DNA of 64,000 nucleotides from Bacillus mycoides (GTDB lineage: Bacteria; Bacillota; Bacilli; Bacillales; Bacillaceae_G), in contig NZ_LXLV01000019.1 of the NCBI RefSeq assembly GCF_001757995.1, positions 1 through 64,000 of the forward strand, written 5' to 3'. The stretch's first letter is position 1, and every line of letters starts with the position of its first letter. Under the pieces are notes generated by a model that saw nothing but the letters and a program-made list of their open reading frames with translations, had not been told where the DNA came from and did not search any database. Made by a program: the position numbers and the translations under genes. This document shows positions 28,208 to 36,770 of the stretch, one piece after another.

Positions 28208-29890
28208 ATGAAATTTTCAAGTAAACAACGTAAAGACGTATTAAACGGAGTAAATAAACAAGAGTTAGATGTGATCGTAATTGGTGGAGGTATTACTGGT
28301 TCTGGTATTGCATTAGATGGGGCAACACGCGGTTTATCAACAATTGTGTTTGAAATGCAGGACTTTGCAGCAGGTACATCAAGTCGTTCAACGAAACTTG
28401 TACACGGTGGTTTACGTTATTTAAAACAACTTGAAGTGAAAATGGTAGCAGAGGTGGGGAAAGAGCGTGCGATCGTATATGAGAACGGTCCCCATGTAAC
28501 GACACCAGAGTGGATGTTACTTCCGTTCCATACAGGTGGCACGTTCGGGTCATTCAGTACATCAATTGGTCTTCGTGTATACGACTTCTTAGCAGGTGTA
28601 AAACGAAGCGAGCGCAGAAAGATGTTTAACCGTGAAGAAACGCTAAATAAAGAGCCTCTTGTAAAACAAGAAGGATTAAAAGGCGGCGGTTACTACGTAG
28701 AATATCGTACAGACGATGCGCGTCTTACAATTGAAGTAATGAAAGAAGCAATTGAACACGGTGCGAAAGCTGTTAACTACGCAAAAGTAGACAGTTTCTT
28801 ATATAAAGATGGAAAAGTATGCGGTGTACGTGTAATCGATTTACTAGACGGAGAAGTATATGAAGTTTACGGTAAGAAAATTGTAAACGCAGCTGGTCCT
28901 TGGGTAGATACACTTCGTGAAAAAGATAACTCTAAAAAAGGGAAAGTACTTCAGTTATCAAAAGGTGTGCATTTAGTAATTGATCAAAAACGTTTCCCAT
29001 TAGGGCAAGCAATTTACTTTGATACACCAGATAAACGTATGGTGTTCGCGATTCCTCGCGGCGGAAAAACGTACGTAGGTACAACAGATACGTTCTATGA
29101 TAAAGACGCAGCTGTACCGCACATGACAACAGAAGATCGCACATATATCATTAATGCGATTAACTACATGTTCCCAAGCGTGAAAATTACAGAAAAAGAT
29201 GTGGAATCAAGCTGGGCTGGTGTACGTCCGTTAATTTATGAAGAAGGTAAGAATGCATCTGAAATTTCTCGTAAAGATGAGATTTGGACTTCTGAATCTG
29301 GTTTAATTACAATCGCGGGCGGAAAATTAACAGGATACCGCAAAATGGCTGAAATGGTAGTAGACTACGTAACGAATCTATTACAAAAAGAAGGACATAG
29401 TGCATATCAGAAGAGCGATACGAAACATATGCCAATCTCTGGTGGTCATGTAAGTGGTTCACACGGATTCCCGGCATTTATCGCGAAAAAAGCAGGCGAA
29501 GGTACGAAATACGGTTTAACGACAGCTCAAGCTGAAGAATTCACGAAATTCTATGGCTCTAACGTTGACGTACTGTTCGACTTAGCGAAAAAACATAAAG
29601 ACGAAGCGAAAGAATACAACATGCCATTAGATGTTCTAATCCCGCTTGTATACGCAATGGATTACGAAATGACAGCGAAACCAGTTGACTTCTTCGTACG
29701 CCGCAGAGGCGCTGTATTCTTCAACATCCACTGGGTATATGAGTGGAAAGAAGCAGTAATCAACTACATGGCTGCAAAACTAGGCTGGAGCAAAGAAGAG
29801 CAAATGAAATACACAGCTGAACTAGAAAAAGCATTAACAGACGCTGTAATTCCTGTCGATCAACAAGAACAAGCAGCTGCATTAGCATAA
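28208..29890 (+). CDS. glpD: GlpD, aerobic glycerol-3-phosphate dehydrogenase, 560 aa
   Basis: FAD-dependent, membrane-associated dehydrogenase. It has the dinucleotide-binding motif VIVIGGGITGSGIALDGATRG near residues 19-39 and the family segments GTSSRSTKLVHGGLRYL and TIAGGKLTGYRKMAE. It oxidises glycerol-3-phosphate to dihydroxyacetone phosphate and passes electrons to quinone. ATG 28208 follows AAAGGGAGG; the longer frame has no site. It is its own transcription unit behind a GlpP-type leader. Confidence 0.96.
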   Translation: MKFSSKQRKDVLNGVNKQELDVIVIGGGITGSGIALDGATRGLSTIVFEMQDFAAGTSSRSTKLVHGGLRYLKQLEVKMVAEVGKERAIVYENGPHVTTPEWMLLPFHTGGTFGSFSTSIGLRVYDFLAGVKRSERRKMFNREETLNKEPLVKQEGLKGGGYYVEYRTDDARLTIEVMKEAIEHGAKAVNYAKVDSFLYKDGKVCGVRVIDLLDGEVYEVYGKKIVNAAGPWVDTLREKDNSKKGKVLQLSKGVHLVIDQKRFPLGQAIYFDTPDKRMVFAIPRGGKTYVGTTDTFYDKDAAVPHMTTEDRTYIINAINYMFPSVKITEKDVESSWAGVRPLIYEEGKNASEISRKDEIWTSESGLITIAGGKLTGYRKMAEMVVDYVTNLLQKEGHSAYQKSDTKHMPISGGHVSGSHGFPAFIAKKAGEGTKYGLTTAQAEEFTKFYGSNVDVLFDLAKKHKDEAKEYNMPLDVLIPLVYAMDYEMTAKPVDFFVRRRGAVFFNIHWVYEWKEAVINYMAAKLGWSKEEQMKYTAELEKALTDAVIPVDQQEQAAALA

Positions 29891-29897
29891 AATAGAG

Positions 29898-29932
29898 AAA
29901 CACCTAAAGGGAAGCCTTTAGGTGTTTTTTTT
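29898..29932 (+). terminator. Terminator of glpD
   Basis: 13-bp stem AAACACCTAAAGG / CCTTTAGGTGTTT (29898-29910 / 29915-29927) and T-run. A decayed look-alike lies at 31281-31307. Confidence 0.9.
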
Positions 29933-30004
29933 ATGGACTATTCTTCTAACTATGTTGCATAACGACATATGTTGTTATACGATGTGTATAAGGAGGTGGT
30001 ATTG

Positions 30005-30337
30005 TTGGACAAAGAAATCTTGAAGGGAAGTATAGATATTTTATTACTTTCTATCATTGCAAAACGTGATACATATGGATATGAAATAGCCCAGAGTTTA
30101 AAGGATGCAAGTGAAGATTTGTATAGTATGGGGCAGGGAACTTTGTATCCGGCTTTAAAGCGATTAGAAAAAAAGGAGTTTCTTGAATCTTATTGGAATG
30201 AATCTGAGAATGGGATGAAAAGGAAATTTTATACTATTACAGATAAAGGGAAAAAAGAATTGCAGAAGAAAGTGAACTCTTGGGAGCGTGTAACATCATT
30301 AATTCAAGCTTGTCAGAAAGGAGTTATTTATGAGTGA
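30005..30337 (+). CDS. PadR-family transcriptional regulator, 110 aa
   Basis: Winged helix-turn-helix regulator starting DKEILKGSIDILLLSIIA, with TYGYEIAQSL, the MGQGTLYPALKRLEKK recognition region and RKFYTITDKGKKEL wing, all typical of PadR. The start is TTG 30005, 7 nt behind AAGGAGGTG; the frame opens earlier without a site. It overlaps the next gene by 8 bp. PadR proteins usually repress the membrane-protein gene coupled to them. Confidence 0.9.
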   Translation: MDKEILKGSIDILLLSIIAKRDTYGYEIAQSLKDASEDLYSMGQGTLYPALKRLEKKEFLESYWNESENGMKRKFYTITDKGKKELQKKVNSWERVTSLIQACQKGVIYE

Positions 30338-31102
30338 ATTTGATGAGTATATTAAGTCTATTTTAGCTTATTCAGAACTTAGTAATATTGAACAGGATGA
30401 GCTATTTCTAGAAATGTATGACCATTTGAACAGCTTGAAAGAAGAATATATGGAACAAGGTATGAATGAAAAAGAAGCGATTTATAAAGCGATTCAAAGT
30501 TTTGGAGAATCAAAAGTTATTGGCTTAGGGATTAATCAATCGGTATACGAAGTTCCTAGGCCATTAAAGGTATTATCAAAAATTTTATGTATTCCTTATA
30601 TAATCATTTGCTTTATTGTCTTTTTAGGAACATTTATTTCAACTTCTACATTTGACTATGTTCGTAGTTTGACAGGTGGGACTGTATATCATCCCATTGA
30701 ATTTTGGCAGCAATTTTTACATATATCTGATTTAGAAACGTTATTACAACTTTTGGAATAACACTTTGGCAAGTTAAAGATTTTATTGCGCATCCAGGCC
30801 TTTGGGGAAACTCAACTTATTGGTTAAACGTTTTACAACATATAATATTAGTAGTTCCATGTGGATTTTTCGTTCCAGTGTTGATTAATAAAGTGACTAA
30901 CTATAAGAAAGCTAGTAAGTGGTATGCTATGACCTTTCTTGCTTGGGAGATAGTGCATTTACTAACTTTGTCTGATGTTTTTGATGTATGGCGGTTTACT
31001 ATAAATATGCTAGGCGCATCGGTAGGATATCTCTTATTTGTAAGTGTGATACAAATAGATAATAAATTTAGGGAAATGAGCAAGAAGATATTTGAAAATT
31101 AG
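30330..31102 (+). pseudogene. frameshifted HAAS-domain / VanZ-like membrane protein
   Basis: The first reading frame (30330-30761) encodes an N-terminal HAAS domain (FDEYIKSILAYSELSNIEQD...EAIYKAIQSFGES) and a membrane segment, then stops after LETLLQLLE. The coding pattern continues without a gap in another frame from about 30755 (ITLWQVKDFIAHPGLWG...) to 31102, giving three more membrane segments with a VanZ-like run (KWYAMTFLAWEIVHLLTLSD). The shift is near the TTTTGG at 30751-30756. The intact protein would have ~257 aa. It is coupled to padR. Could be a real mutation or a sequencing slip. Confidence 0.7.
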
Positions 31103-31280
31103 CTGGCTATTCTGTAGTTTAAATTATACAAATTTAGTTTGATGGTAATAGAGTATCACTGAAAACATAGGTGCTATATAGTGAGAGGATTTTTTATATT
31201 CGTAATAGGTGTTGTTAGTTGTTTATTCATTCATTCATACTGTTATGAAACTGCTGCATAATCCATCTTTATTGGCGCTA

Positions 31281-31307
31281 TAAAGGGGAGCCCTTCAGGT
31301 GTTTTTT
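31281..31307 (+). repeat. Decayed copy of the glpD terminator
   Basis: TAAAGGGGAGCCCTTCAGGTGTTTTTT is a mutated version of the glpD terminator (AAAGGGAAGCCTTTAGGTGTTTTTT). It brackets the padR unit together with the intact copy at 29898. The surrounding 31103-31465 contains no supportable gene. Confidence 0.45.
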
Positions 31308-31371
31308 ATCTTGACTAAAAATAAATAGAATGTGTTACAATGATGATAGAGTATGTAGTATGAATTTTGCA

Positions 31372-31410
31372 TAAAATAAAGAAGACAGAAGCCTGAGAAA
31401 CTTCTGCCTT
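31372..31410 (-). terminator. Terminator of the 54-aa membrane peptide gene
   Basis: Stem AAGACAGAAG / CTTCTGCCTT (31382-31391 / 31401-31410); on the minus strand it is followed by CTTTATTTT. Confidence 0.55.
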
Positions 31411-31465
31411 GTTTAACCTAACTTGCTATTGTGGTGGTAGTAGGTGCGGTTATAAGACAATTACA

Positions 31466-31630
31466 TTAACGTTTTAGCCGAGAACCGCCCTTACCTTTTC
31501 CACGAAGCAGGGTGGTTCTCGCTTTTTTGTATACAGAAATTAGCCACGGACCAACGTATCTTCTACCGATGACAACGCCAGCTCCGGTTAGGATACCATA
31601 CACTAATTTAATTACAAACATCGCGATCAT
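31466..31630 (-). CDS. small cationic membrane peptide, 54 aa
   Basis: MIAMFVIKLVYGILTGAGVV (one membrane helix with small-residue face), then IGRRYVGPWLISVYKKAR and a very basic Gly/Lys/Arg tail. A superb ribosome site (AAAGGGGGAGGTGATATA) puts the start at 31630, not at the upstream frame opening. It has its own minus-strand terminator. No family recognised. Composition allows a membrane-assembly factor or an antimicrobial-like peptide; neither is proven. Confidence 0.6.
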   Translation of the reverse strand: MIAMFVIKLVYGILTGAGVVIGRRYVGPWLISVYKKARTTLLRGKGKGGSRLKR

Positions 31631-31825
31631 TATATCACCTCCCCCTTTTTGCGAAATGGAAGAGATGATAGCCACACCTACTAGTAATAGCTTATTAAGT
31701 TACGTTTTAATTGTATTATGTTTTAAAATAGGGAACAAGACATATGGAGGAAAATTCCTGTCTTTAAGCAGAGCATTAGTGCGAGGGGACAATAAGCAAA
31801 AAAATATTAAGATTTCAAAAAACGG

Positions 31826-31853
31826 TACGGACATTACTATCCGTATTTTTTTA
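31826..31853. terminator. Hairpin with T-tract upstream of the ECF sigma operon
   Basis: TACGGA / TCCGTA (31826-31831 / 31840-31845) followed by T7 on plus; the minus strand also has a T6 run. The ~190 bp before it hold only a low-quality shadow frame. Confidence 0.5.
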
Positions 31854-31862
31854 TGAATTTAT

Positions 31863-31890
31863 AAAACTTTTCCATGGAGTGAGTCGTCTA
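31863..31890 (+). promoter_or_regulatory. ECF-type promoter of the sigma/PadR/SEDS operon
   Basis: AAAACTTTT (-35 core AAC at 31865-31867), a 17-nt spacer, and CGTCTA (31885-31890), the ECF -10 pattern. It is 24 bp upstream of the sigma gene, which suggests autoregulation. Confidence 0.6.
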
Positions 31891-31913
31891 ATATATGGGA
31901 AGGAGGAAATGAT

Positions 31914-32447
31914 GTGGATGAATTAACAGTAGAGATGTTTGAAATAGAAGATAAGGAGGACCTTATCGATGAAATAATGAACAAGTATGGACAGGAAATC
32001 TTACAGCTGGTTTATTCATATGTGAATAATAAAGAGGTTGCAGAGGACTTAACGCAAGATATATTTGTTAAATGCTATAAATCTCTTCATACATACAAAG
32101 GGAAATCGAATGTAAAAACATGGTTGTGGAGAATAGCCATTAATCATTGTAAGGACTATATAAAAAGTTGGTATAACAAAAAGGTAATCGTTACAGAGGA
32201 TGAATCTGCTTATATTGGGATTCAAAATGATAGTGTCGAACAAACTGTCATTCAAAATGCAGAGGACCGTAAGCTGGCTTCTGCGGTAATGAATTTACCG
32301 ATCAAATATCGAGAATTCATTTATCTATTTTATTATGAGGAATTATCAATTAAAGATATTGCTATTGTAATAGAAGTGAAGGAAAACACGATAAAAACAA
32401 GACTGAAAAGAGCTAAGGAACTATTGAAGAAAGGATTGGAGGAATAA
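31914..32447 (+). CDS. ECF-family sigma factor, 177 aa
   Basis: Region 2 (YVNNKEVAEDLTQDIFVKCY...SNVKTWLWRIAINHCKDY, residues ~38-85) and region 4 (LPIKYREFIYLFYYEELSIK...ENTIKTRLKRAKELLKKG, ~125-172) are clear. GTG start behind AAGGAGG. First gene of a three-gene operon. Unlike most ECF factors it is not followed by a recognisable membrane anti-sigma factor but by a PadR-like protein 4 bp downstream. Target promoters would be the operon itself and perhaps envelope genes. Confidence 0.9.
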   Translation: MDELTVEMFEIEDKEDLIDEIMNKYGQEILQLVYSYVNNKEVAEDLTQDIFVKCYKSLHTYKGKSNVKTWLWRIAINHCKDYIKSWYNKKVIVTEDESAYIGIQNDSVEQTVIQNAEDRKLASAVMNLPIKYREFIYLFYYEELSIKDIAIVIEVKENTIKTRLKRAKELLKKGLEE

Positions 32448-32451
32448 TCAA

Positions 32452-32859
32452 ATGGAAGATCGATTAAAAGGCTTGCGAAAATCAATGGAGAATACAACTT
32501 TTAAACATTTGAGTTTTTCTGATCAGCATCGAAAGCAGGTGCGCGAAAAAATCAATGCATCATACGAAAATGAAGAAGATGTCCTTTTAGCAGTCTTGCA
32601 ACTTCTCGGTAATGAAAAAACAGGATACGAATTGTCACAGCTACTGCGGGGGCGAGGGATTCAAAAATTCGAAGGAAATGAAGGGTTTTTATACACCTTA
32701 TTACATCGTTTAGAACAGAATCGTTTTATCCAATCAAGTTGGGATCATTCAGGAGCTAAATATTATCAATTAAATGATAAGGGAAGAAAGATGCTGCGAA
32801 AGGCAGAAAAAGATTCTACGAAGGCACGATTTATATTAAAAGGCTTAGTACAGGAGTGA
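32452..32859 (+). CDS. PadR-like winged-helix protein with N-terminal extension, 135 aa
   Basis: Residues ~48-128 are a PadR-type winged helix (VLLAVLQLLGNEKTGYELSQ, GFLYTLLHRLEQN, YYQLNDKGRKML). The extra ~45 residues at the front (MEDRLKGLRKSMENTTFKH...FSDQHRKQVREKI) look like the short amphipathic starts of some Bacillus cytosolic anti-sigma factors. That raises the idea of a sigma-binding arm fused to a DNA-binding domain; this is inference. It begins 4 bp after the sigma gene and ends 7 bp before the SEDS gene. Confidence 0.8.
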   Translation: MEDRLKGLRKSMENTTFKHLSFSDQHRKQVREKINASYENEEDVLLAVLQLLGNEKTGYELSQLLRGRGIQKFEGNEGFLYTLLHRLEQNRFIQSSWDHSGAKYYQLNDKGRKMLRKAEKDSTKARFILKGLVQE

Positions 32860-32866
32860 GGCGAAA

Positions 32867-34132
32867 TTGAATAAAAAAGGGGAGCGTTTTTTAAAAGAAG
32901 TTACGAACCATATTAAATCAAAAGAAGTAAAGAGCTTTGTGGCTACTGAACTAGATTTTCACTTGAAGCAAGCGAAGAATATGTGGATAGAGAAAGGGTT
33001 AAGTGAGGAAGTTGCTGAAGATAAAGCTGTTGAACAAATGGGAAGTCCAATCAAGCTTGGCCGGGAACTTAATAAACTTCATAAGCCAAAGGTTGATTGG
33101 TTCATTATTATTTTACTAGTGACTACTATGGGATTAGGCTTTTTGCCACTAGTAGCTCTTGGATATACGAATGATTTACTAATGAACAAGGTGATATTTG
33201 TTATTCTCGGTGCTGTAGCAGCTTTAGGGATGATGCTGATTGATTATCGGAAATTAGAAAGACTCGGATGGTTGTTTTACACAATCGGAGTACTTATCCT
33301 TTTAATGTTATACTGTTTTCCAAACGCTTCGTTGACTGGAGAGCCGTTAATGAAAATCGGTCCCATTGCAATTGATTGTTTAATGGCAGTGCCGTTCTTT
33401 TTTCTAGCCTGGGCTTCTTTTTTCAATAATAGTAGGTTAAAGGTTATGCATCTTGTGATTTTGTATTTATTTTCTTTGTATTTATTTTTAATTGTATCAA
33501 CTCTTTCGTCAATTTTTATCTATATCACGATGGTATTCATTATGCTTTGGTGGAGTAAGTTAGGGAAGAAGAAGGCATTGATTATTACAATGGTACCAAT
33601 TTGTTTATTTATTATCAGGGTATCCGTATCCTGGTCCTCAGGATACCACTTGGATAGATTTCTAGGGTATTTAAATCCAGAGCGTGATGCAGGTGGCGCA
33701 GGGTTTATGTATATACGTTTAAAAGAGGTAATGTCGTCAGCAGGTTGGTTTGGTACATATGGAGATATAAAGTTTATCCCTGCTCCAGATACTGATTTTG
33801 TATTTGCAAGTTTGACTTACTATTATGGGTATGTGCTTGCGCTAATTCTTGTCTTCATCCTTTCTCTTTTTGTAGCAAGGATAATGATCATATCTTATAA
33901 AATAAATGATCGGTATGGTAAATTGCTTCTCGTTGGAGGAATAACTCTTTTTGTAGTCCAGTTCATTTATAACGTCGGAATGATATTAGGCTTATTGCCG
34001 ATTGCTTCTATATCATTACCTTTTATTAGTTATGGATTAACACCAACTGTATTTCATGCGCTTTTAATGGGGATTGTGCTGAGTGTATATCGGCGTAAAG
34101 ATATTTCATTTAGAATGAGAAAAACACCTTGA
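32867..34132 (+). CDS. SEDS (FtsW/RodA/SpoVE-like) protein with N-terminal HAAS domain, 421 aa
   Basis: Residues 1-~72 form a HAAS domain (FLKEVTNHIKSKEVKSFVAT...VEQMGSPIKLGREL), the domain normally paired with PadR regulators. From ~78 on it is a SEDS polytopic protein with ~10 membrane helices. It keeps NPERDAGGAGF with the Asp 274 that aligns with the catalytic Asp of RodA/FtsW, PDTDFVFA, and the C-terminal LPFISYGLTPT. It should therefore be a lipid-II-using glycosyltransferase, possibly a stress version for the cell wall. The start is a TTG. The terminator overlaps the stop codon. No partner class B PBP is adjacent. Confidence 0.88.
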   Translation: MNKKGERFLKEVTNHIKSKEVKSFVATELDFHLKQAKNMWIEKGLSEEVAEDKAVEQMGSPIKLGRELNKLHKPKVDWFIIILLVTTMGLGFLPLVALGYTNDLLMNKVIFVILGAVAALGMMLIDYRKLERLGWLFYTIGVLILLMLYCFPNASLTGEPLMKIGPIAIDCLMAVPFFFLAWASFFNNSRLKVMHLVILYLFSLYLFLIVSTLSSIFIYITMVFIMLWWSKLGKKKALIITMVPICLFIIRVSVSWSSGYHLDRFLGYLNPERDAGGAGFMYIRLKEVMSSAGWFGTYGDIKFIPAPDTDFVFASLTYYYGYVLALILVFILSLFVARIMIISYKINDRYGKLLLVGGITLFVVQFIYNVGMILGLLPIASISLPFISYGLTPTVFHALLMGIVLSVYRRKDISFRMRKTP

Positions 34133-34152
34133 GAAAAATCAAGGTGTTTTCG
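34121..34152. terminator. Shared terminator of the SEDS operon and helD
   Basis: 12-bp stem AAAACACCTTGA / TCAAGGTGTTTT (34121-34132 / 34139-34150), overlapping the stop codons of both convergent genes. Confidence 0.8.
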
Positions 34153-36475
34153 TTATACATTTAAAACTCTCCGAATCAGCCCCAAGTACAAAAGGACTAA
34201 CCTCACCAACGCTATAAAGCTGCAACTCATGCATCGCGCGCGTACAAGCAGTGTAGAACAATCTACGAACGCTCTCATCACTGTACACATCTTTAGAAGC
34301 ATCATAAATAATAACAGCATCAAATTCGATACCTTTTGCTAAATAAGCAGGGATAACGACAATGCCTTGCTCGTACTCGGCTGAGTTACTTTTCACAAGT
34401 TTAATATTCTCAATATGACTGAGTGCCTCGTATGCAGTGGCACTTTCAGCTGCGGATTTACATATAATTGCGATCGTATTATGCTGTTGTTTTTGAAGTT
34501 CAGCAACTTTGGAAGTGATACAATTATGCAGTTCACTGTGATCAGAAACTGTAGTCACTGTAGGTTTCTCGCCGTCACGTTCAAATGCGTTAATGTTCTT
34601 TCCTTCAGGTACGAGGTCCCGTGTGAATTCAATAATCGGTTTTGTTGAGCGATAGCTACGAGTTAAGTTAATGCCGTTTGTTTCATCAGGGCCATATAAA
34701 TTAGTAAGTGTATGGAAATCAACTGTTTCACTTGCATGAGCGAATATCGCTTGGTTAAAGTCTCCGAGTACCGTCATTTTTGCGGCAGGGAATAAGCGTT
34801 TTAAAAACTCGAATTGAAACGGTGAATAATCTTGTGCTTCGTCTACGAGTACGTGTTTAATGGATCTGTTCGTTTGGAAGCCTTCAATTAATTCTTTTAA
34901 AAGTAAAAATGGAGTCGCATCCTCGTAATATAGCTTTCCTTCATCGAGCGTGTTCACAGTTAGCGAGCAAATATCATCCCAGTCTTTCGGTTTTTCTCCA
35001 GTAACCCATGATGCATCTGTGAAGAGCTGTTTATATATTCCCGTGAAATTGATGAAGCGTAGTGTTTGAACACCTTTACGAAGCGGCTTCAATTTTTTGC
35101 GGACGATCATACGTCCAAGTACTTTCGTTTCTTGCTCATAATCATTAAAGGAGTTGTCGTCAAACTCTCCTTTTTTCTGTAAGTAGTTATAAGCTTTTTG
35201 ATATTCGTCTTTACTAAGTAATTCAATTTCTTCTTCTACCCACGGCTTTTTCAGTTCTGTTTTTTCGATTGCGTCTATTTGTTTATTTAGCCAATCCGTT
35301 AACTTTTCAATTCTATTATGGAAGCGGAGGGAGGAGTCGGTATTGTAAAATTGCTCTGTGATTTCTTTAGCAGAGGCAATCAGTTTTCCTCTAAATTTCA
35401 TCCCTCTAAATAGCATGCCTGAAGATTCAAGAGATTGTCTGTACGCTCTAATCATCTCGAAAAATTGAGTAGATGCTTTAAATCGAACGCTCCCATTTCG
35501 AGTTTTATAAGCAGGGCTATTCGTTTCAGTTAGCATATATTCTAATTGCTCATAAGGATCTTCAACGTCAAATGACTTGCTTAGTCTATGGTTTAAATAT
35601 TCCTGGAATGTAACTTGCTGCATATTCTCTTCACCGAGTTCTGGCAATACGTTAGATACGTAGCTGTTGAACATGGAGTTAGGGGAGAAGAGAATGATTT
35701 GATCTGCTTTTAGCCATTCGCGATATTTATATAGTAAGTAGGCGATTCGCTGCAGGGCAGCTGATGTTTTACCGCTACCAGCAGCTCCTTGAACGATAAG
35801 TAGTCGCCCTTCATCGTGACGAATAATTTCATTTTGCTCGCGCTGGATAGTAGCAACGATACTTTGCATATGTTTGTTTGTACCTTTTCCGAGCGCTTGT
35901 TGCAGGATTTCATCTCCAATTGTGAGGCTCGTATCGAACATAGAATCAATCTCGCCATTTTGAATAATATATTGTAATTTTTTCTCCACATTGCCGCGGA
36001 TTACGCCTCCTGGTGTACTGTACTCAGCCGGTCCTGGTGGATAATCGTAGTAGACACTTGAAATGGGTGCACGCCAATCGTATATAAGAAAGTTTTCTCC
36101 GCTTGCATCGGTAAGGGTAGCAACTCCGATATAAATTTGTTCTGCGCCAGATTCTCCTTCTTCTTTGAAATCGATTCGTCCGAAGTAAGGTGCTTTATGC
36201 ATACGCCTTAGTGCGGCAAGTCGATTAAAGGTGTGCTTATGGGTAATTTGTGTTACGGCTAGTGACTGAGCTTGTTGTCTTAAGTTGATAACTGTTTCAA
36301 GATAATCGTCAAAAGTATCAGTATTAACTTTTACATCATCCCAGAAGTGTTTACGAATGTTGATTACTTCTGCCCGGCGTCTGCCAGTTTCGCTTTCCAG
36401 TTTATCAATTTGCTCCGTAATAGTTTCTATTACGCTATCCAATCGTTTTTGCTCTTGATCAAGTTTTTTGTTCAT
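34139..36475 (-). CDS. helD: HelD, RNA polymerase-recycling superfamily 1 ATPase, 778 aa
   Basis: UvrD-like ATPase of the B. subtilis HelD size (774 aa). The N-terminal coiled coil (residues 1-~75) is the part that enters the RNA polymerase secondary channel. Walker A GAAGSGKTSAALQR lies near residue 225, Walker B VDEAQDYSPFQ near 545, and the helicase motif LTRSYRST follows. HelD uses ATP to release stalled polymerase from DNA. The ATG at 36475 follows AAGGAGTG. Monocistronic. Confidence 0.93.
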   Translation of the reverse strand: MNKKLDQEQKRLDSVIETITEQIDKLESETGRRRAEVINIRKHFWDDVKVNTDTFDDYLETVINLRQQAQSLAVTQITHKHTFNRLAALRRMHKAPYFGRIDFKEEGESGAEQIYIGVATLTDASGENFLIYDWRAPISSVYYDYPPGPAEYSTPGGVIRGNVEKKLQYIIQNGEIDSMFDTSLTIGDEILQQALGKGTNKHMQSIVATIQREQNEIIRHDEGRLLIVQGAAGSGKTSAALQRIAYLLYKYREWLKADQIILFSPNSMFNSYVSNVLPELGEENMQQVTFQEYLNHRLSKSFDVEDPYEQLEYMLTETNSPAYKTRNGSVRFKASTQFFEMIRAYRQSLESSGMLFRGMKFRGKLIASAKEITEQFYNTDSSLRFHNRIEKLTDWLNKQIDAIEKTELKKPWVEEEIELLSKDEYQKAYNYLQKKGEFDDNSFNDYEQETKVLGRMIVRKKLKPLRKGVQTLRFINFTGIYKQLFTDASWVTGEKPKDWDDICSLTVNTLDEGKLYYEDATPFLLLKELIEGFQTNRSIKHVLVDEAQDYSPFQFEFLKRLFPAAKMTVLGDFNQAIFAHASETVDFHTLTNLYGPDETNGINLTRSYRSTKPIIEFTRDLVPEGKNINAFERDGEKPTVTTVSDHSELHNCITSKVAELQKQQHNTIAIICKSAAESATAYEALSHIENIKLVKSNSAEYEQGIVVIPAYLAKGIEFDAVIIYDASKDVYSDESVRRLFYTACTRAMHELQLYSVGEVSPFVLGADSESFKCITKTP

Positions 36476-36632
36476 ACGTAAGCACTCCTTTAAAAGTGAA
36501 AAATAGAGGTTGACTGAGGATGTGTTTTGGTGTACAATTAAGATACGGATAAATACATCCTTTTATTTTTATTGAATGCGTTTCTGTACTAATTTAACAT
36601 AGTTTTTTAATTTAATCAATAATAATAAGATA

Positions 36633-36670
36633 AACCTTGGTTCCGCATGCGGTGGAACTGAGGTTTTTTT
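36633..36670. other. GC-rich hairpin between helD and prsA
   Basis: AACCTTGGTTCC / GGAACTGAGGTT (36633-36644 / 36654-36665) around GCATGC, followed by T7 on plus. It lies in the ~300-bp spacer 36476-36770. No gene ends before it on the plus strand, so it could end a short unannotated RNA that starts divergently from helD, or be a second barrier downstream of prsA. Confidence 0.45.
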
Positions 36671-36732
36671 GTGTTGAGTGGAGTAAGGTGGGGGAGTATA
36701 TCGATGTATCGGCAAAAAAACTACTACAAAAT

Positions 36733-36765
36733 AAAAAAGCTTGGGGGCTACCCAAGCTTTTTTCA
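36733..36765 (-). terminator. Terminator of prsA
   Basis: 13-bp perfect stem AAAAAAGCTTGGG / CCCAAGCTTTTTT (36733-36745 / 36751-36763), symmetrical. It lies 6 bp past the prsA stop. Confidence 0.9.
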
Positions 36766-36770
36766 CTTCA

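Noticed and set aside
31512-31856. Plus-strand open frame of 114 codons
   Set aside because: It lies antisense over the 54-aa peptide gene, has no ribosome site and ends inside a hairpin.
36633-36670. Possible T-box leader because of the GGTGGAAC-like stretch
   Set aside because: The T-box core and specifier structure are absent, and no aminoacyl-tRNA or amino-acid gene follows.
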